DNA of 64,000 nt, from the IMG/VR virus record IMGVR_UViG_3300020183_000001, positions 1 through 64,000 of that record, one strand, 5' to 3'. The notes beneath the pieces are model-generated. The model was not told where the DNA came from and did no database searches. It worked only from the letters and a program-made list of their open reading frames with translations. Shown in pieces: positions 15,935 through 24,802 of the stretch; the first letter of the stretch is position 1, and each line of letters begins with the position of its first letter. The translations under genes and the position numbers were made by a program. The stretch comes from a virus.

Positions 15935-16872
15935 GCATTTGCTAGCTGAGGTAATGCAAGTCCTGGGAAAGGAACAAAGCCGTTATCTAACATGTTATCA
16001 AAAAGATTCCATGCATCGTGTTGTGTGAATACCTCCTTTGGTTTGTAGGTTTTCCATGCAGGCAGTGGGGCCATTGACCCATGTTTGGTATACAGAACCA
16101 AGAAACGACCCTTATCTAATTTACCTTCTGGTGGCGCGTACCACCAAGCAGTAGCATCTTGAGCTGTTGCACCACGACCTGCACTACGTACTTCACCACG
16201 CTTAACGAGGAGTTGTCTGTAGCGTTTGATCCAGGTCAGATGAATACACCAAGGTTTGTAATCACTAATCTCAGCCTGGAACTCAGACAGATTATTTAGT
16301 TGTCGCTGGAAAGATCCGCAAGAGCAGTACGGTGCTTTCTCATATTCTTTGTTGCTACTAACCTCAGCAGTCTCACCATCTTCACCTGCATCAAAATAAG
16401 ATTCCTCAACAACATGGAAGCCGTCAGGGGCAACCAGATGTCCAAGGTCAAGCTGATCACTTTGTAATAGTGTCTCAAGCTTAATCCGATCTTGTATGTG
16501 AATGAACTTATCCGCCCACGAACGTTGAGCTTGCGCTGCAGGCGAGAGGTGCCCAAGTGCGTGGCTGTAGTGCCAACCTTTGAAGAGTACGTATGCATTG
16601 TGACGCCAAATGGATGGACCACGGAAGTTAGGACCTAGGTAAGAGAAAAAATCTTTTAGTCGAAATGTAAACTGCTGGTACGCAGCCTTAATCATTTCCC
16701 TGTCATAAGTTTGCTCAGTACCATCGTTACGCACCACGATAGCAGAATTATCTCGCAAATAAATTGCGGAGATTTCCGTGTCATCAAATTCCGGAAACGC
16801 ACGTCTGATATTGCTACGGGTGTAAATAATTTGTTGAGCTTGGTTGAGTTGAGTAATAAGTTCGGTTGTCAT
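15886..16872 (-). CDS. SWIM zinc-finger protein
   Basis: A 328 aa protein with a SWIM-type motif: Cys183-x-Cys185 (YCSCGSFQ) and Cys209-x-His211 (WCIHLTW). SWIM fingers bind DNA or proteins, and in phages their role is unknown. The start at 16872 is chosen because the AACTCAAC-type leader ends just before it; the ATG at 16905 sits inside a CCTGA/TCAGG hairpin, like other leaders here. Aromatic-rich regions around residues 70-105 and 255-300 suggest further globular parts. Confidence 0.7.
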   Translation of the reverse strand: MTTELITQLNQAQQIIYTRSNIRRAFPEFDDTEISAIYLRDNSAIVVRNDGTEQTYDREMIKAAYQQFTFRLKDFFSYLGPNFRGPSIWRHNAYVLFKGWHYSHALGHLSPAAQAQRSWADKFIHIQDRIKLETLLQSDQLDLGHLVAPDGFHVVEESYFDAGEDGETAEVSSNKEYEKAPYCSCGSFQRQLNNLSEFQAEISDYKPWCIHLTWIKRYRQLLVKRGEVRSAGRGATAQDATAWWYAPPEGKLDKGRFLVLYTKHGSMAPLPAWKTYKPKEVFTQHDAWNLFDNMLDNGFVPFPGLALPQLANAWKTNKTTEQNSVSQV

Positions 16873-16907
16873 GGTCGAGTTGAGTTTGTGTTGATTTCCT
16901 GACATGC

Positions 16908-17078
16908 TCAGGATTTGGATTTAAACTTTTCAGCCTGGTACACACTGGTAGTAATTTTGTATGTACCCCAGACTGCTGTGGCAAGGGCGACGGGCGTGCC
17001 AATCATAGCAGCTAATCCACCAGTAATCAGACCAGTTGCAATCCCTGTAACAAATGCAACTTTTTCTTCGTGTTTCAT
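16908..17078 (-). CDS. Small membrane protein, 56 aa
   Basis: Two hydrophobic stretches (VAFVTGIATGLITGGLAAMIG and PVALATAVWGTYKI) between charged ends; the first is Gly-rich. It resembles small phage membrane peptides; a holin-like role is possible but unproven. First gene of its leftward unit, divergent from the 17122 gene. Confidence 0.55.
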   Translation of the reverse strand: MKHEEKVAFVTGIATGLITGGLAAMIGTPVALATAVWGTYKITTSVYQAEKFKSKS

Positions 17079-17121
17079 TTAATTAATGTGAGTAGAATTA
17101 ATTATCTTCAAATAGAAACTT

Positions 17122-17376
17122 ATGGAAGAAGTTTACATTCCCCTACATAAGTTTGATATAGAACCATCGATTGATGATTTGTTTTGGGAAGAGAAAATTA
17201 AACGGTCAATTCAAGAGTGTAACTCCGTAAGTACATTGAAAGAAATGGCTACCCTCTTGGCGAGGATAGCCACACAACGCCAAGGAATAATTAAAGGGTT
17301 GGTCAAAGACATTAACATTTTTAACAACGTGTTGATTGATGCTAATGAAATTGCCAACCCTGAAATCAAACCTTAA
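17122..17376 (+). CDS. Lone rightward gene, 84 aa
   Basis: Helical and charged (WEEKIKRSIQECNSVSTL, then MATLLARIATQRQGIIKGL). The only + strand gene in the 12.8-36.5 kb leftward region. AT-rich sequence just upstream can serve as a promoter. It converges on the 17373 gene with a 4-nt overlap. Inserted or regulatory gene is possible. Confidence 0.55.
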   Translation: MEEVYIPLHKFDIEPSIDDLFWEEKIKRSIQECNSVSTLKEMATLLARIATQRQGIIKGLVKDINIFNNVLIDANEIANPEIKP

Positions 17377-18470
17377 AACGAATAGTTTTCACCAGTGTCA
17401 GGATCTTGTGCAGATGCAAGAGCTTTTACTTCTACATCCACAGCCCTGGACACTGGAAGAATCTCTACTCCCTGCTTGATTCCGTAAGCACCACCAAGTT
17501 TTTCAGCATCTTGTTTTGCATGCTGGTTGATGTAGTCATCAAACATCTCTTGGTACTTCCAAGTTGATTCACGATCTTCATCGGGAATACTGAGGCGATG
17601 CAGTGAACTCATTGCTTCATCTTGAGTGTTGTATTCTGGAATCTCAAAGGATTCAATTGCGCAAATCTCAACGTTGTTGGCACCGCGCATCTCATTAGCA
17701 AGCACTGGTACAAACACTGTGGTTGCATAAAACTTTTCGTTGAATGCAAGCGGCACTTCAGAGTCCAGTGCTTTACTCAAACACTTGGACATCTCACGTT
17801 CGTACATCTTGATCTTATCGCTCGCATCCGTGCCATTAAGTCCCTTCAAGGTAAGAACCATAGGGATCTTGTGTGCACGTTTGTTATCCTGGGTCAGGAT
17901 ATAAACCAGATACTTGGTACGTACACTGTACTTACGACGGTACATCTCACCCTTGCTGTTAGCAAGATCAGATGCAACCTTGTCTGCATCCCAAAGTTCT
18001 TTGACCTCAGGGTTATCAAACGTACCAATCGTTTGCCTCATCCCTGAAGTTTCTTCCACCATAAGCGGGGAACGCAAAAGGATTTGAATTCGAGGCTCAG
18101 TGAAATTGAGTCCCTCTTCAATTGAAGTGTTGGGAGCCATACCGAAAGTTTGCTTGTAGTTCCAAATGACTGAACCTTTAGCAAACTGATCTTCAGTGGC
18201 GTTCCATCCGCAAGTGTCAAGATCTGTGTTCCGCACAAACCAACCTCGTGTCTTGGACTTGTTAAGAGGCTGGATCGTGACGAGGTTTTGATACCCCGAA
18301 ACAAATTCTTTAGATTGAAAAAGCTTGAACGAGTCAAGGCTCCTGGTAGCAAGCGCAGATGTTTTCTTAGTAGTCATAACTTTGGTCGGAAGTTTTTCGG
18401 TAGTAGTTTCTTTGGTGGGTTCTTCAGCAGGGTCAGGTTTTCTTAGTAGGTCAAGGACTGATTCAGTCAT
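17373..18470 (-). CDS. DUF5895-like protein, 365 aa
   Basis: Blocks such as RGWFVRNTDLDTCGW and EPRIQILLRSPLMVEETSG recall the cyanobacterial DUF5895 family, whose function is unknown; the match is from memory of the pattern. It lies between the replication genes and just downstream of SSB, so a role in DNA metabolism is a fair guess. The first 45 residues are Thr/Lys/Pro-rich and probably disordered. A class A repeat sits in its leader. Confidence 0.6.
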   Translation of the reverse strand: MTESVLDLLRKPDPAEEPTKETTTEKLPTKVMTTKKTSALATRSLDSFKLFQSKEFVSGYQNLVTIQPLNKSKTRGWFVRNTDLDTCGWNATEDQFAKGSVIWNYKQTFGMAPNTSIEEGLNFTEPRIQILLRSPLMVEETSGMRQTIGTFDNPEVKELWDADKVASDLANSKGEMYRRKYSVRTKYLVYILTQDNKRAHKIPMVLTLKGLNGTDASDKIKMYEREMSKCLSKALDSEVPLAFNEKFYATTVFVPVLANEMRGANNVEICAIESFEIPEYNTQDEAMSSLHRLSIPDEDRESTWKYQEMFDDYINQHAKQDAEKLGGAYGIKQGVEILPVSRAVDVEVKALASAQDPDTGENYSF

Positions 18471-18495
18471 TGGATTGTTGAGTTGGTGGATGGGA

Positions 18496-18519
18496 AGTTT
18501 AACGTCGTACCCAGGACGT
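18496..18519 (-). repeat. Class A leader repeat 2
   Basis: ACGTC, loop CTGGGTAC, GACGT, then TAAACT: the best-paired member (5 bp). Between the stop at 18523 and the start at 18470. Confidence 0.75.
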
Positions 18520-18522
18520 ATC

Positions 18523-18789
18523 TCACTTTAGACCAAGGTCAAGGTTTGGAGCTGGAAGATTAAACTTCCTTAACAGTTCATTGTTGCGGCGTTCTTCCAT
18601 ATCAAAATATTCTTCTGATACAGAAGACATGTGCTCATAAATTGCTTTGTCGTAATGACCGCATCCACGAAGAAAACAAATGAATGAATCAATAATTTCA
18701 CCAACAAACATTGCGTTAACAGTGTTTGTTATTGTGGTGTTATCATCAACATGTTTGAATTCAAAGTGGTTAAACTGTTTTTCAGTCAT
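18523..18789 (-). CDS. Hypothetical protein, 88 aa
   Basis: Mixed alpha/beta, with MFVGEIIDSFICFLRGCGHYD in the middle and DMEERRNNELLRKFNLP near the end. No family is recognised. It starts 3 nt after the SSB stop. Confidence 0.6.
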   Translation of the reverse strand: MTEKQFNHFEFKHVDDNTTITNTVNAMFVGEIIDSFICFLRGCGHYDKAIYEHMSSVSEEYFDMEERRNNELLRKFNLPAPNLDLGLK

Positions 18790-18791
18790 GA

Positions 18792-19607
18792 TCAGAAAGG
18801 AGGTTCTCCATCGTCATCGGTAACTGAAGCCATTGCGTAACCAGGAAGATCAGGAAGGCTGGTACCAGTCTGCGCACCCCAAGGTTCAGCAAGATCTTCA
18901 GCAACCTTTCCACCCCACAGGCTAGCTACTCCTGAGCCAGAAGCAACGGTTGTTTGCGGTTGAATTGGTTTGGCTTCATTGTTTCCTTTAGGTGCCAAGG
19001 TCATTGACACCAACTGAATCTTGGTAGCAACCTTCTTCTCTTTGGTTTCTTTATCTGTCCAGGCATCTGTTACCAGTCTCCCCTGGATCGTAAGCCCCAC
19101 ACCTTTACGTGTAAAGTTAACAAGAAGTTCAGCATAGTTTAACTTATCTTCTGCAGCGTTAATTGCATAGAAGTTAAACAGATCTGATTGATTACGACCT
19201 GTATTAACACCAAGGGTTTGATTACAGATCATCAACCCATCGGCCGTAGTTTTGAATGCACGTGCATCATCTTGATCGATGTCCTTAACACAGCGTCCGC
19301 TGAGAACAACTGTATTGAGGATTGGGAATGATGCGTCAACTTGCGCAACAATTCCTCCATGTAAGGAATACGTTTTCGTATCGAGATCATATCGAAGCTT
19401 GGCGCCGTGAATGTAGATCTGTGCACCGGCTGGAATACGGGCAAATCGTTCAGCAGCTTTACCATAAACATTTAGTTGAATTGGGGTTGGAGCTTTGTTA
19501 CCTACTGGAGGCAACAACACATTACATACGGTTGCAAAAGAGCTTTCGCTAATTGCTTTTTCTTTAGGAGCTTCGGCAGTTTGTGCACAAAGGAATGAAA
19601 GATTCAT
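18792..19607 (-). CDS. ssb: Single-stranded DNA-binding protein
   Basis: Protects ssDNA and recruits partners during replication. 271 aa, longer than typical SSB, with two OB-fold-like halves: residues about 25-95 (IQLNVYGKAAERFARIPAG) and about 98-200 (VVLSGRCVKDIDQDDARAF, then KGVGLTIQGRLVTDAW). The last residues are DDDGEPPF, the acidic-aromatic tip by which bacterial SSB docks other proteins. The ATG at 19607 is chosen because the longer frame runs through a class A leader repeat. Confidence 0.85.
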   Translation of the reverse strand: MNLSFLCAQTAEAPKEKAISESSFATVCNVLLPPVGNKAPTPIQLNVYGKAAERFARIPAGAQIYIHGAKLRYDLDTKTYSLHGGIVAQVDASFPILNTVVLSGRCVKDIDQDDARAFKTTADGLMICNQTLGVNTGRNQSDLFNFYAINAAEDKLNYAELLVNFTRKGVGLTIQGRLVTDAWTDKETKEKKVATKIQLVSMTLAPKGNNEAKPIQPQTTVASGSGVASLWGGKVAEDLAEPWGAQTGTSLPDLPGYAMASVTDDDGEPPF

Positions 19608-19632
19608 GAGATCAAACAGTTGGTGGTAAGGC

Positions 19633-19656
19633 AGTTTAACGTCATACCTGGGACGG
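19633..19656 (-). repeat. Class A leader repeat 3
   Basis: CGTC, loop CCAGGTAT, GACG, then TTAAACT. It lies 26 nt before the SSB start. Confidence 0.75.
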
Positions 19657-19661
19657 AACAA

Positions 19662-19808
19662 TTAAAATTCTTTTTTTATCTCATCTAAATACTCTACATA
19701 CTTTTCAAAAAGAGCACCATCATTTCTTAATGATGAATCAAAATGAGAATGAAAAAAGAAAGTTGCAATTTCATGCAGTTGTTTTGCAGTAGCTTTCCAA
19801 TCAGTCAT
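19662..19808 (-). CDS. Small hypothetical protein, 48 aa
   Basis: Begins MTDWKATAKQLHEIATFFF and ends VEYLDEIKKEF; two helices. It starts 1 nt after the polymerase stop, a coupled arrangement. Unknown function. Confidence 0.55.
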   Translation of the reverse strand: MTDWKATAKQLHEIATFFFHSHFDSSLRNDGALFEKYVEYLDEIKKEF

Positions 19809-19809
19809 G

Positions 19810-21675
19810 TCAGTGCGTATCAAACCAGGTGCAGCCTACTTTAGCATCGCCATCGATAGGACAACGGAAGTTAAAGAATTGTTGAGCCTTTGGAAAAGCA
19901 TCCAGTGCTACAGACTTAAGAATGTCTGTTAATTCGGGTTTGCAAGCTAACTGAACTTCATCATGAATCATCGCAGCTTGTTGCCAATCAACACCATGTA
20001 CATAACCAAGTTCATCCATATCTGTATGAATGTTAATAACAACTTGCTTCATAATTAATGCACCTGCTGATTGCAATAAAACATTTAATGCTTTGAAATC
20101 TGATCTACAATAAAGAATACGTTTATCTAAACCACGTAACCAATTGTTTTCTTGTAGTGTTTTTGCAAGATGCTCTTTAAGTTTACGTAGTGCTGGTACA
20201 CCATCCATGAATGAATTAATTGCAGTACTACCTAGTTTGCGCAGAACTACTTCATTTTTTTCATTCGGATCAATAACAGTTCCTGCTTTAAGTGCACCAG
20301 CTCCATAAGCCACAGCATAAAGTAAACGCTTACTTATGTCTCTGGTAGCCACACCAAAACGTTCTTGATTATAAACGTGAATATCAATTGATTCATCTGT
20401 TACTACACGTGCATACTCGCCATCATCCCAGTAAGCAAGGTAACCAGCAAGGCACCTAAGTTCAAGAGCTTTAGCATCTACACCAATTAAGTTCCAACCA
20501 TCTGGTGCATGAAACAAAGATCTACATTCTTTTCCGTAAGGTGAGTATGCTGCTGGTACCTGAGCCATGTTGGGGTTGCGATGACTGCAGCGACCAGTAA
20601 TACATCCGTTTGTTACAACGTCACCATGAATACATCCTGTTTCATTGTTGACTAACTTAAGCCAAGCATTTTTACCATCAGCAATCTGACCAAGACGTTT
20701 CTCAATCAGCATGTACTCAGCTAATGGTTTGGCTTCTGGGTAAGGCAACTGTTCAAGTACGTCATCATCAAGGACAGGGTTTCCTTTTTCAGTTGATTTA
20801 CTTGATTTCCATCCATACTTCTGCTGGAGCCTACTGACAATTTGTTGCCTGGATCCAGGATTAAATTCTTCCAGTCGAACTTTTTCAAATGGAACCCCCT
20901 TTACATAACCACGTGTTTTGTTATTGACCTTTGGTACAAATACTTCTTTGTGTTCAATGGGTGGAAAGATTTCTTTTAAGTGTGTTTCAAGTTCTGTTTC
21001 TTTTGCTCTGAGACTATCCACCAGATCAAGAGCTGCATCCACATCAAAAGAAAAACCTGTTCGCACTTGTGCTTCAATGCATCCAGCAAAGTCATGTTCA
21101 AGTTTGAGTGCAGGTTCTGGATAGTTTTGTTTTTGGATTTTTTCAAATAGTTTTGTGGTAACTGCCACGTCTTGACGGCAGTAGTCTGCCATTGCTTCGG
21201 AGTATTCTGAAAAATCTTTGAAGTCAATCTTGTAATCAGCCAACCGATAACCCCACGCTTTAAGTGAGGCTGAACCACGGAGGCCCTTTGGAACCTCCGT
21301 ATATTGTTCTTCATCAAGGTCATACAGTTTTTCTTTGGGCCAGATGAGTCGAGTACAAATGAGTGTATCAATAATTCGTGCAGCTCTAAACGTATAGAAC
21401 GGATAAAGTTTACGAATTACAGGTAAGTCGTAGAACAGGATGTTATGGCCAATGAGCACATGAGCCCGAGCCAAATGCTCGAGACCACTAGCAATATCAT
21501 CAGGCCCATAAGTAAAAGTTTGTTTTCGCTGGACATCATACAGTACCAAGCAATGTATCTTCGTGACTTTGTCATAAAGATTATCGGTCTCCAAATCGAA
21601 CACGTAATACTTCTCAACCTCTGAACTTGCCTTCAGCGGAAACTTCAAGTTTTTGACAGGCGAGATCTGAGTCAT
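19810..21675 (-). CDS. DNA polymerase, family A (T7-like) with 3'-5' exonuclease
   Basis: Replicative polymerase, 621 aa. Exonuclease motifs are intact: Asp27-Leu-Glu29 (FDLETD), IGHNILFYDLP, and YCRQDV. Polymerase motif A is GVDAKALELR; motif B is RDISKRLLYAVAYGAG, matching T7 with Tyr at the position of E. coli Phe762; motif C HDE is at about 571-573. The start at 21675 (MTQISPVKN) overlaps the upstream gene by 62 nt; a GTG at 21711 is also in frame. No 5'-3' nuclease domain is present, as in T7. It forms a unit with SSB and ThyX. Confidence 0.95.
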   Translation of the reverse strand: MTQISPVKNLKFPLKASSEVEKYYVFDLETDNLYDKVTKIHCLVLYDVQRKQTFTYGPDDIASGLEHLARAHVLIGHNILFYDLPVIRKLYPFYTFRAARIIDTLICTRLIWPKEKLYDLDEEQYTEVPKGLRGSASLKAWGYRLADYKIDFKDFSEYSEAMADYCRQDVAVTTKLFEKIQKQNYPEPALKLEHDFAGCIEAQVRTGFSFDVDAALDLVDSLRAKETELETHLKEIFPPIEHKEVFVPKVNNKTRGYVKGVPFEKVRLEEFNPGSRQQIVSRLQQKYGWKSSKSTEKGNPVLDDDVLEQLPYPEAKPLAEYMLIEKRLGQIADGKNAWLKLVNNETGCIHGDVVTNGCITGRCSHRNPNMAQVPAAYSPYGKECRSLFHAPDGWNLIGVDAKALELRCLAGYLAYWDDGEYARVVTDESIDIHVYNQERFGVATRDISKRLLYAVAYGAGALKAGTVIDPNEKNEVVLRKLGSTAINSFMDGVPALRKLKEHLAKTLQENNWLRGLDKRILYCRSDFKALNVLLQSAGALIMKQVVINIHTDMDELGYVHGVDWQQAAMIHDEVQLACKPELTDILKSVALDAFPKAQQFFNFRCPIDGDAKVGCTWFDTH

Positions 21676-21847
21676 GTTCAATAATCCATTGCAAGATCTG
21701 TGCTGCACCAACGCGATATGGATGGCAAAAAACTTTGGACAGATCCGAATCAGATTCTACAGGAATCAAGACGAACTTGTTCTTATTTGAATCTGCTCGG
21801 ACGCAATAGTTAACACCATCTTTACATGTAGCAATAACGTAAGACAC
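21614..21847 (-). CDS. Hypothetical protein, 77 aa
   Basis: Small, with YVIATCKDGVNYCVRAD at the start and AAQILQWIIEHDSDLACQKL near the end; mixed alpha/beta. Its end overlaps the start of the polymerase gene by 62 nt, so one of the two boundaries may be shorter than drawn. Confidence 0.55.
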   Translation of the reverse strand: MSYVIATCKDGVNYCVRADSNKNKFVLIPVESDSDLSKVFCHPYRVGAAQILQWIIEHDSDLACQKLEVSAEGKFRG

Positions 21848-21924
21848 AAAAAGTTCCAGAAGAAAGAACAGTTAAATGATACTGTCCTTCTTCTGGAATG
21901 CAACTATGTCAGCCAATCAGTATT

Positions 21925-22695
21925 TTATTTTTTGTAACCAGTCCATTGACCGTTCTTGCGTCGAGCCGCCAGTGCTTTGGATGCTTCGGATCCAGCACGT
22001 TGAACATTATGTACAAGTAAAGCAAAAGAGCTGGGACCAAAGCAATGACTGTCATCGTGGTCAATTTCCAATCCCATTTGCTCAGCCTGTTCTTCTGTGT
22101 ATACAACATAAGCAACACGATAAAATACTTCTGGATACTTGGGAAGCAGGTAGTCAAGCGTACCACCAACTGATGCAGTCAGATAAAAGTTATCTGGAAT
22201 TACATGACGTAACTCATACCACATACCCAAAGATTTTGTGTAGGCATAAAACTTAACATCAGGATTTTGTCTAGCAACCTGGAGCCATGCACGGAAATAC
22301 AACTCAGTATAAAAATCACCACTCTCATGTACACGTACAAGATCACAAGGTTCACGTACGGGTTGTGCAGCTTGAATTGATTCATGAATAAGTTGAGTTA
22401 ACAATACAAGTTTTTCTTCTGGTCGATCAACAGAATACATTACTTCCTTGATCAGATCCCAGTTACCCCAACGTGAATCACGTACGCCTGGCCTAGTCTC
22501 TGCCATTGCAGCAAAGCAGCGATAGTCTTGCCAGCTAGGACCATTCTCTTGTGGCAGATCAATGATCTTCCCTGTGGTACGATCAGCCATAGTTTTGCAC
22601 ACACCAGCGTGCGGACATGTATAACCAGCAGGCAACGAAAAGATTAATCGTTTACCAAGTTTGGCATTGCCGGTAGAAAAACTAAGTTGTTCCAT
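21925..22695 (-). CDS. GP88-like phage protein
   Basis: Matches the pattern of the 'gene product 88' family of phages: FSTGNAKLGKRLIFSLPAG, Cys-rich YTCPHAGVC and YRCFAAM, then VRVHESGDFYTELYFRAWL and FYAYTKSLG. The conserved Cys and His residues suggest metal binding. The function of the family is unknown. The ATG at 22695 follows an AACTCAAC leader and a class A repeat; the ORF extension upstream reads through these. Confidence 0.8.
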   Translation of the reverse strand: MEQLSFSTGNAKLGKRLIFSLPAGYTCPHAGVCKTMADRTTGKIIDLPQENGPSWQDYRCFAAMAETRPGVRDSRWGNWDLIKEVMYSVDRPEEKLVLLTQLIHESIQAAQPVREPCDLVRVHESGDFYTELYFRAWLQVARQNPDVKFYAYTKSLGMWYELRHVIPDNFYLTASVGGTLDYLLPKYPEVFYRVAYVVYTEEQAEQMGLEIDHDDSHCFGPSSFALLVHNVQRAGSEASKALAARRKNGQWTGYKK

Positions 22696-22721
22696 GGTTG
22701 TGTTGAGTTGAGTGAACAAGC

Positions 22722-22743
22722 AGTTTAATGTCGTGCTCAGGAC
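22722..22743 (-). repeat. Class A leader repeat 4
   Basis: GTC, loop CTGAGCAC, GAC, then ATTAAACT; the arms carry a coordinated change (TGTC/GACA instead of CGTC/GACG), which favours selection on pairing. Confidence 0.75.
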
Positions 22744-22761
22744 AAATCAATTGTTTGTAAC

Positions 22762-23388
22762 TTAACTAAATGCAGCCTCACCAATAATTGGAAACTGTTT
22801 ACAAAAAATTTCTTTACACTGTTCTGCAATACGTCTGTGTTCAAGTTGTGTGCTTACATCAGTTCGTATTTGAATGTAATGTAGCCAACTACGTAATGTA
22901 CCTGACATGTGCATAGTTGTTTGTGTACACAAAGGAAGTATGCGCCTGGCACACTCCTTTGCTACACCCGCTTCCAACAACTCTTCATACAGTTGAGTAA
23001 CAGCAAGTAATACTTCTGTTGTTTTATTTTTTAAATTTACTTTAACGACTGGATCAATATTATCAATTGAATTCTGTCTGTTCTTCAAGTCTTGTCTTCT
23101 GTAATCAGGGATTGTAAATGGTTGAGCTTTAGCATAACGAGTTGAATATTCTTGAAATGAAAATGAACGATGCCTAAGTATTTGTGCAGCAATATCACGT
23201 TCTGTGTGAATAGTTAAAGTCATGTGCGCCATTTCAAATGGCGACCAGTGTTTGTGTGTAATTAAATAACGCAACAACTTTGGAGCGGTCACCATATTAG
23301 TTGCGTTATCAGGATTAGAAACCCTGGCTAACTCAACAATAATTTCTTCTGCATTAGGTGTTGCAGATTTAAAAACAACTTGCGTCAT
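22762..23388 (-). CDS. thyX: Flavin-dependent thymidylate synthase
   Basis: Makes dTMP from dUMP using FAD, NADPH and methylene-tetrahydrofolate. The ThyX signature is intact: RHRSFSFQEYSTRY at residues 72-85. Length 208 aa is usual. The C-terminal RTDVSTQLEHRRIAEQ block contributes to the active site in the family. Many cyanobacteria and their phages rely on ThyX. The neighbours are the GP88-like gene and the polymerase. Confidence 0.96.
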   Translation of the reverse strand: MTQVVFKSATPNAEEIIVELARVSNPDNATNMVTAPKLLRYLITHKHWSPFEMAHMTLTIHTERDIAAQILRHRSFSFQEYSTRYAKAQPFTIPDYRRQDLKNRQNSIDNIDPVVKVNLKNKTTEVLLAVTQLYEELLEAGVAKECARRILPLCTQTTMHMSGTLRSWLHYIQIRTDVSTQLEHRRIAEQCKEIFCKQFPIIGEAAFS

Positions 23389-23411
23389 AGTAGTTTGTTT
23401 AGATGATCGGA

Positions 23412-23606
23412 CTAAGAGGCTGAAGGATAGTTAAACAGTTTCTCAATTCGGGCTACTTCGTTTTCGTAAAACTCCATAGCTTCAAACGGGTCCATGTCGT
23501 AGGTAAAAGCCAGCACATCTAGTTTGTCCCTCAGTTCACCAGGCTCTTGTAGTTGCCGAAGAATAAACAGCCGGACTTCGTCTTTGTGGGATTTTTTCAA
23601 AGTCAT
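23412..23606 (-). CDS. Hypothetical protein, 64 aa
   Basis: Helical (DEVRLFILRQLQEPGELRDK, then DPFEAMEFYENEVARI). No family is recognised. Upstream lies the box TCCTTTCCTCTACTGT (+ strand), which recurs before the 23671-23952 gene. Confidence 0.6.
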   Translation of the reverse strand: MTLKKSHKDEVRLFILRQLQEPGELRDKLDVLAFTYDMDPFEAMEFYENEVARIEKLFNYPSAS

Positions 23607-23670
23607 TAGTGGTGTTGATTACTAGGTTTAAGCATTCCTTTCCTCTACTGTGTTGGTTTAAATTGATAGA

Positions 23671-23952
23671 TTATTTTTCAAACTCTTTTTTTAATTCTTC
23701 GTATTCCTTGCGCCGTTTTTCTTCTCGTTTTTTCAACGATTTTATTCGTCTTTCGTATTCTTTGTCGGTCTCCAAACGATGTTTGTAAACGTAATATTCC
23801 ACACCATCGTATCCCCTGTTTTCCATTTCAATTCCTTCCCAACCATCATCTAGCTCTGATTGCAATAAAGAAATAATCTTTTCAAGAGGACCTTGGAAAT
23901 CATCCCAAAATCGTTCGGTTTCTTTAACTTGAATTTTAAAAGAAGTAGTCAT
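23671..23952 (-). CDS. Hypothetical protein, 93 aa, charged coiled-coil tail
   Basis: The N-terminal part reads as a beta/alpha unit (ELDDGWEGIEMENRGYDG, VEYYVYKHRLET); the last 30 residues are a Lys/Glu-rich helix. It has a GAGGAAAGGA Shine-Dalgarno-like stretch before ATG, unlike most genes around it. Confidence 0.6.
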   Translation of the reverse strand: MTTSFKIQVKETERFWDDFQGPLEKIISLLQSELDDGWEGIEMENRGYDGVEYYVYKHRLETDKEYERRIKSLKKREEKRRKEYEELKKEFEK

Positions 23953-23964
23953 TAGTCCTTTCCT

Positions 23965-24279
23965 CTACTGTTCAAGAATGAAGTTCAGTGGCATTGCTGA
24001 GTAGTCCAATTCGCGGGCAATTTGAAGCAGTTCAGGTGCGGCAATCATCCCTTGGCCGTCTTGGCACTGGTTAATCACTTCACGCAAAGCGGCGGCCAGC
24101 ATTTCCTTGTCGCTGACCTCACGGTTGCGCAGATCAGCAAGTGTGCAGTAGGCGTCAAAGATTGCTTCTGTTTTCTCTTCAACCTTTTTGCGGGCAGCCT
24201 TCTGCCACCAACACGGTTCAAGTTTAACGCCAGATACATCAGCGCTGGCTTGGCGCAGGTTATTCATGGGGTCACTCAT
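23965..24279 (-). CDS. Hypothetical protein, 104 aa
   Basis: Helical protein starting MSDPMNNLRQASADVSGV, with RNREVSDKEMLAAALREVIN. The start overlaps the upstream gene by 8 nt. The longer ORF start (24339) would lie inside that gene. Confidence 0.6.
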   Translation of the reverse strand: MSDPMNNLRQASADVSGVKLEPCWWQKAARKKVEEKTEAIFDAYCTLADLRNREVSDKEMLAAALREVINQCQDGQGMIAAPELLQIARELDYSAMPLNFILEQ

Positions 24280-24472
24280 CAGAAGAAAACCGCCAGAAAC
24301 TAATCTTGAAAAACGGGAAAGACTTAATAGGAAATACAATCCACGTTTTTTGGCTAGTCAAATCAATCCATCCGGTAAGCCCTCGTGGATTAAGACACCC
24401 TTGGTTGTGCCAGACCAAACCAAATACTTTGCCCCAGTCAGACGTGATCTGGATAGGAAGGTCGTCAGTCAT
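24272..24472 (-). CDS. Hypothetical protein, 66 aa
   Basis: Beta-rich, aromatic (DWGKVFGLVWHNQGCLNP, WIDLTSQKTWIVFPIKS). No family is recognised. Preceded by AGAGAAAGCGACTAATG. Confidence 0.55.
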   Translation of the reverse strand: MTDDLPIQITSDWGKVFGLVWHNQGCLNPRGLTGWIDLTSQKTWIVFPIKSFPFFKISFWRFSSDE

Positions 24473-24502
24473 TAGTCGCTTTCTCTTGTGTGTGTAGTTA
24501 AG

Positions 24503-24802
24503 TTATTCAATAGCATTGCGGTAATCCTGGAGCACACCAGCTAGTTCATGTTCGTGGCACAGACGGAACTGTGCATGTGTTGATGATCTGCCGTTGTCCC
24601 AAGCTACATCGTAGTAGGTGTAGGTGTGTTTGCGTGCATCTTTTTTTTCAAATACATTGGTTACAACACCAATGCGTTGAGTTGAATTACGCAACACAAC
24701 AATTGTTTTTTCTGGTCTGATAGTTGGGATGTAATTGTCTTTTGGTTTTTCAGCAACGCGATCACCAACCTTGAATCGAATAATCTTAACGTGTTTAGAC
24801 AT
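24503..24802 (-). CDS. Hypothetical protein, 99 aa, possible SH3/Tudor-like barrel
   Basis: From MSKHVKIIRFKVGDRVAEKP on, the series of short strands (TIVVLRNSTQRIGVVTNVF, YTYYDVAWDNGRSS) resembles a small beta barrel. The ATG at 24802 overlaps the upstream regulator gene by 8 nt. Fold call is inference only. Confidence 0.6.
   Translation of the reverse strand: MSKHVKIIRFKVGDRVAEKPKDNYIPTIRPEKTIVVLRNSTQRIGVVTNVFEKKDARKHTYTYYDVAWDNGRSSTHAQFRLCHEHELAGVLQDYRNAIE

Noticed and set aside
16290-16622. 108-codon leftward ORF inside the SWIM-finger gene
   Set aside because: Shifted frame of a gene with an intact zinc motif; no independent signal.
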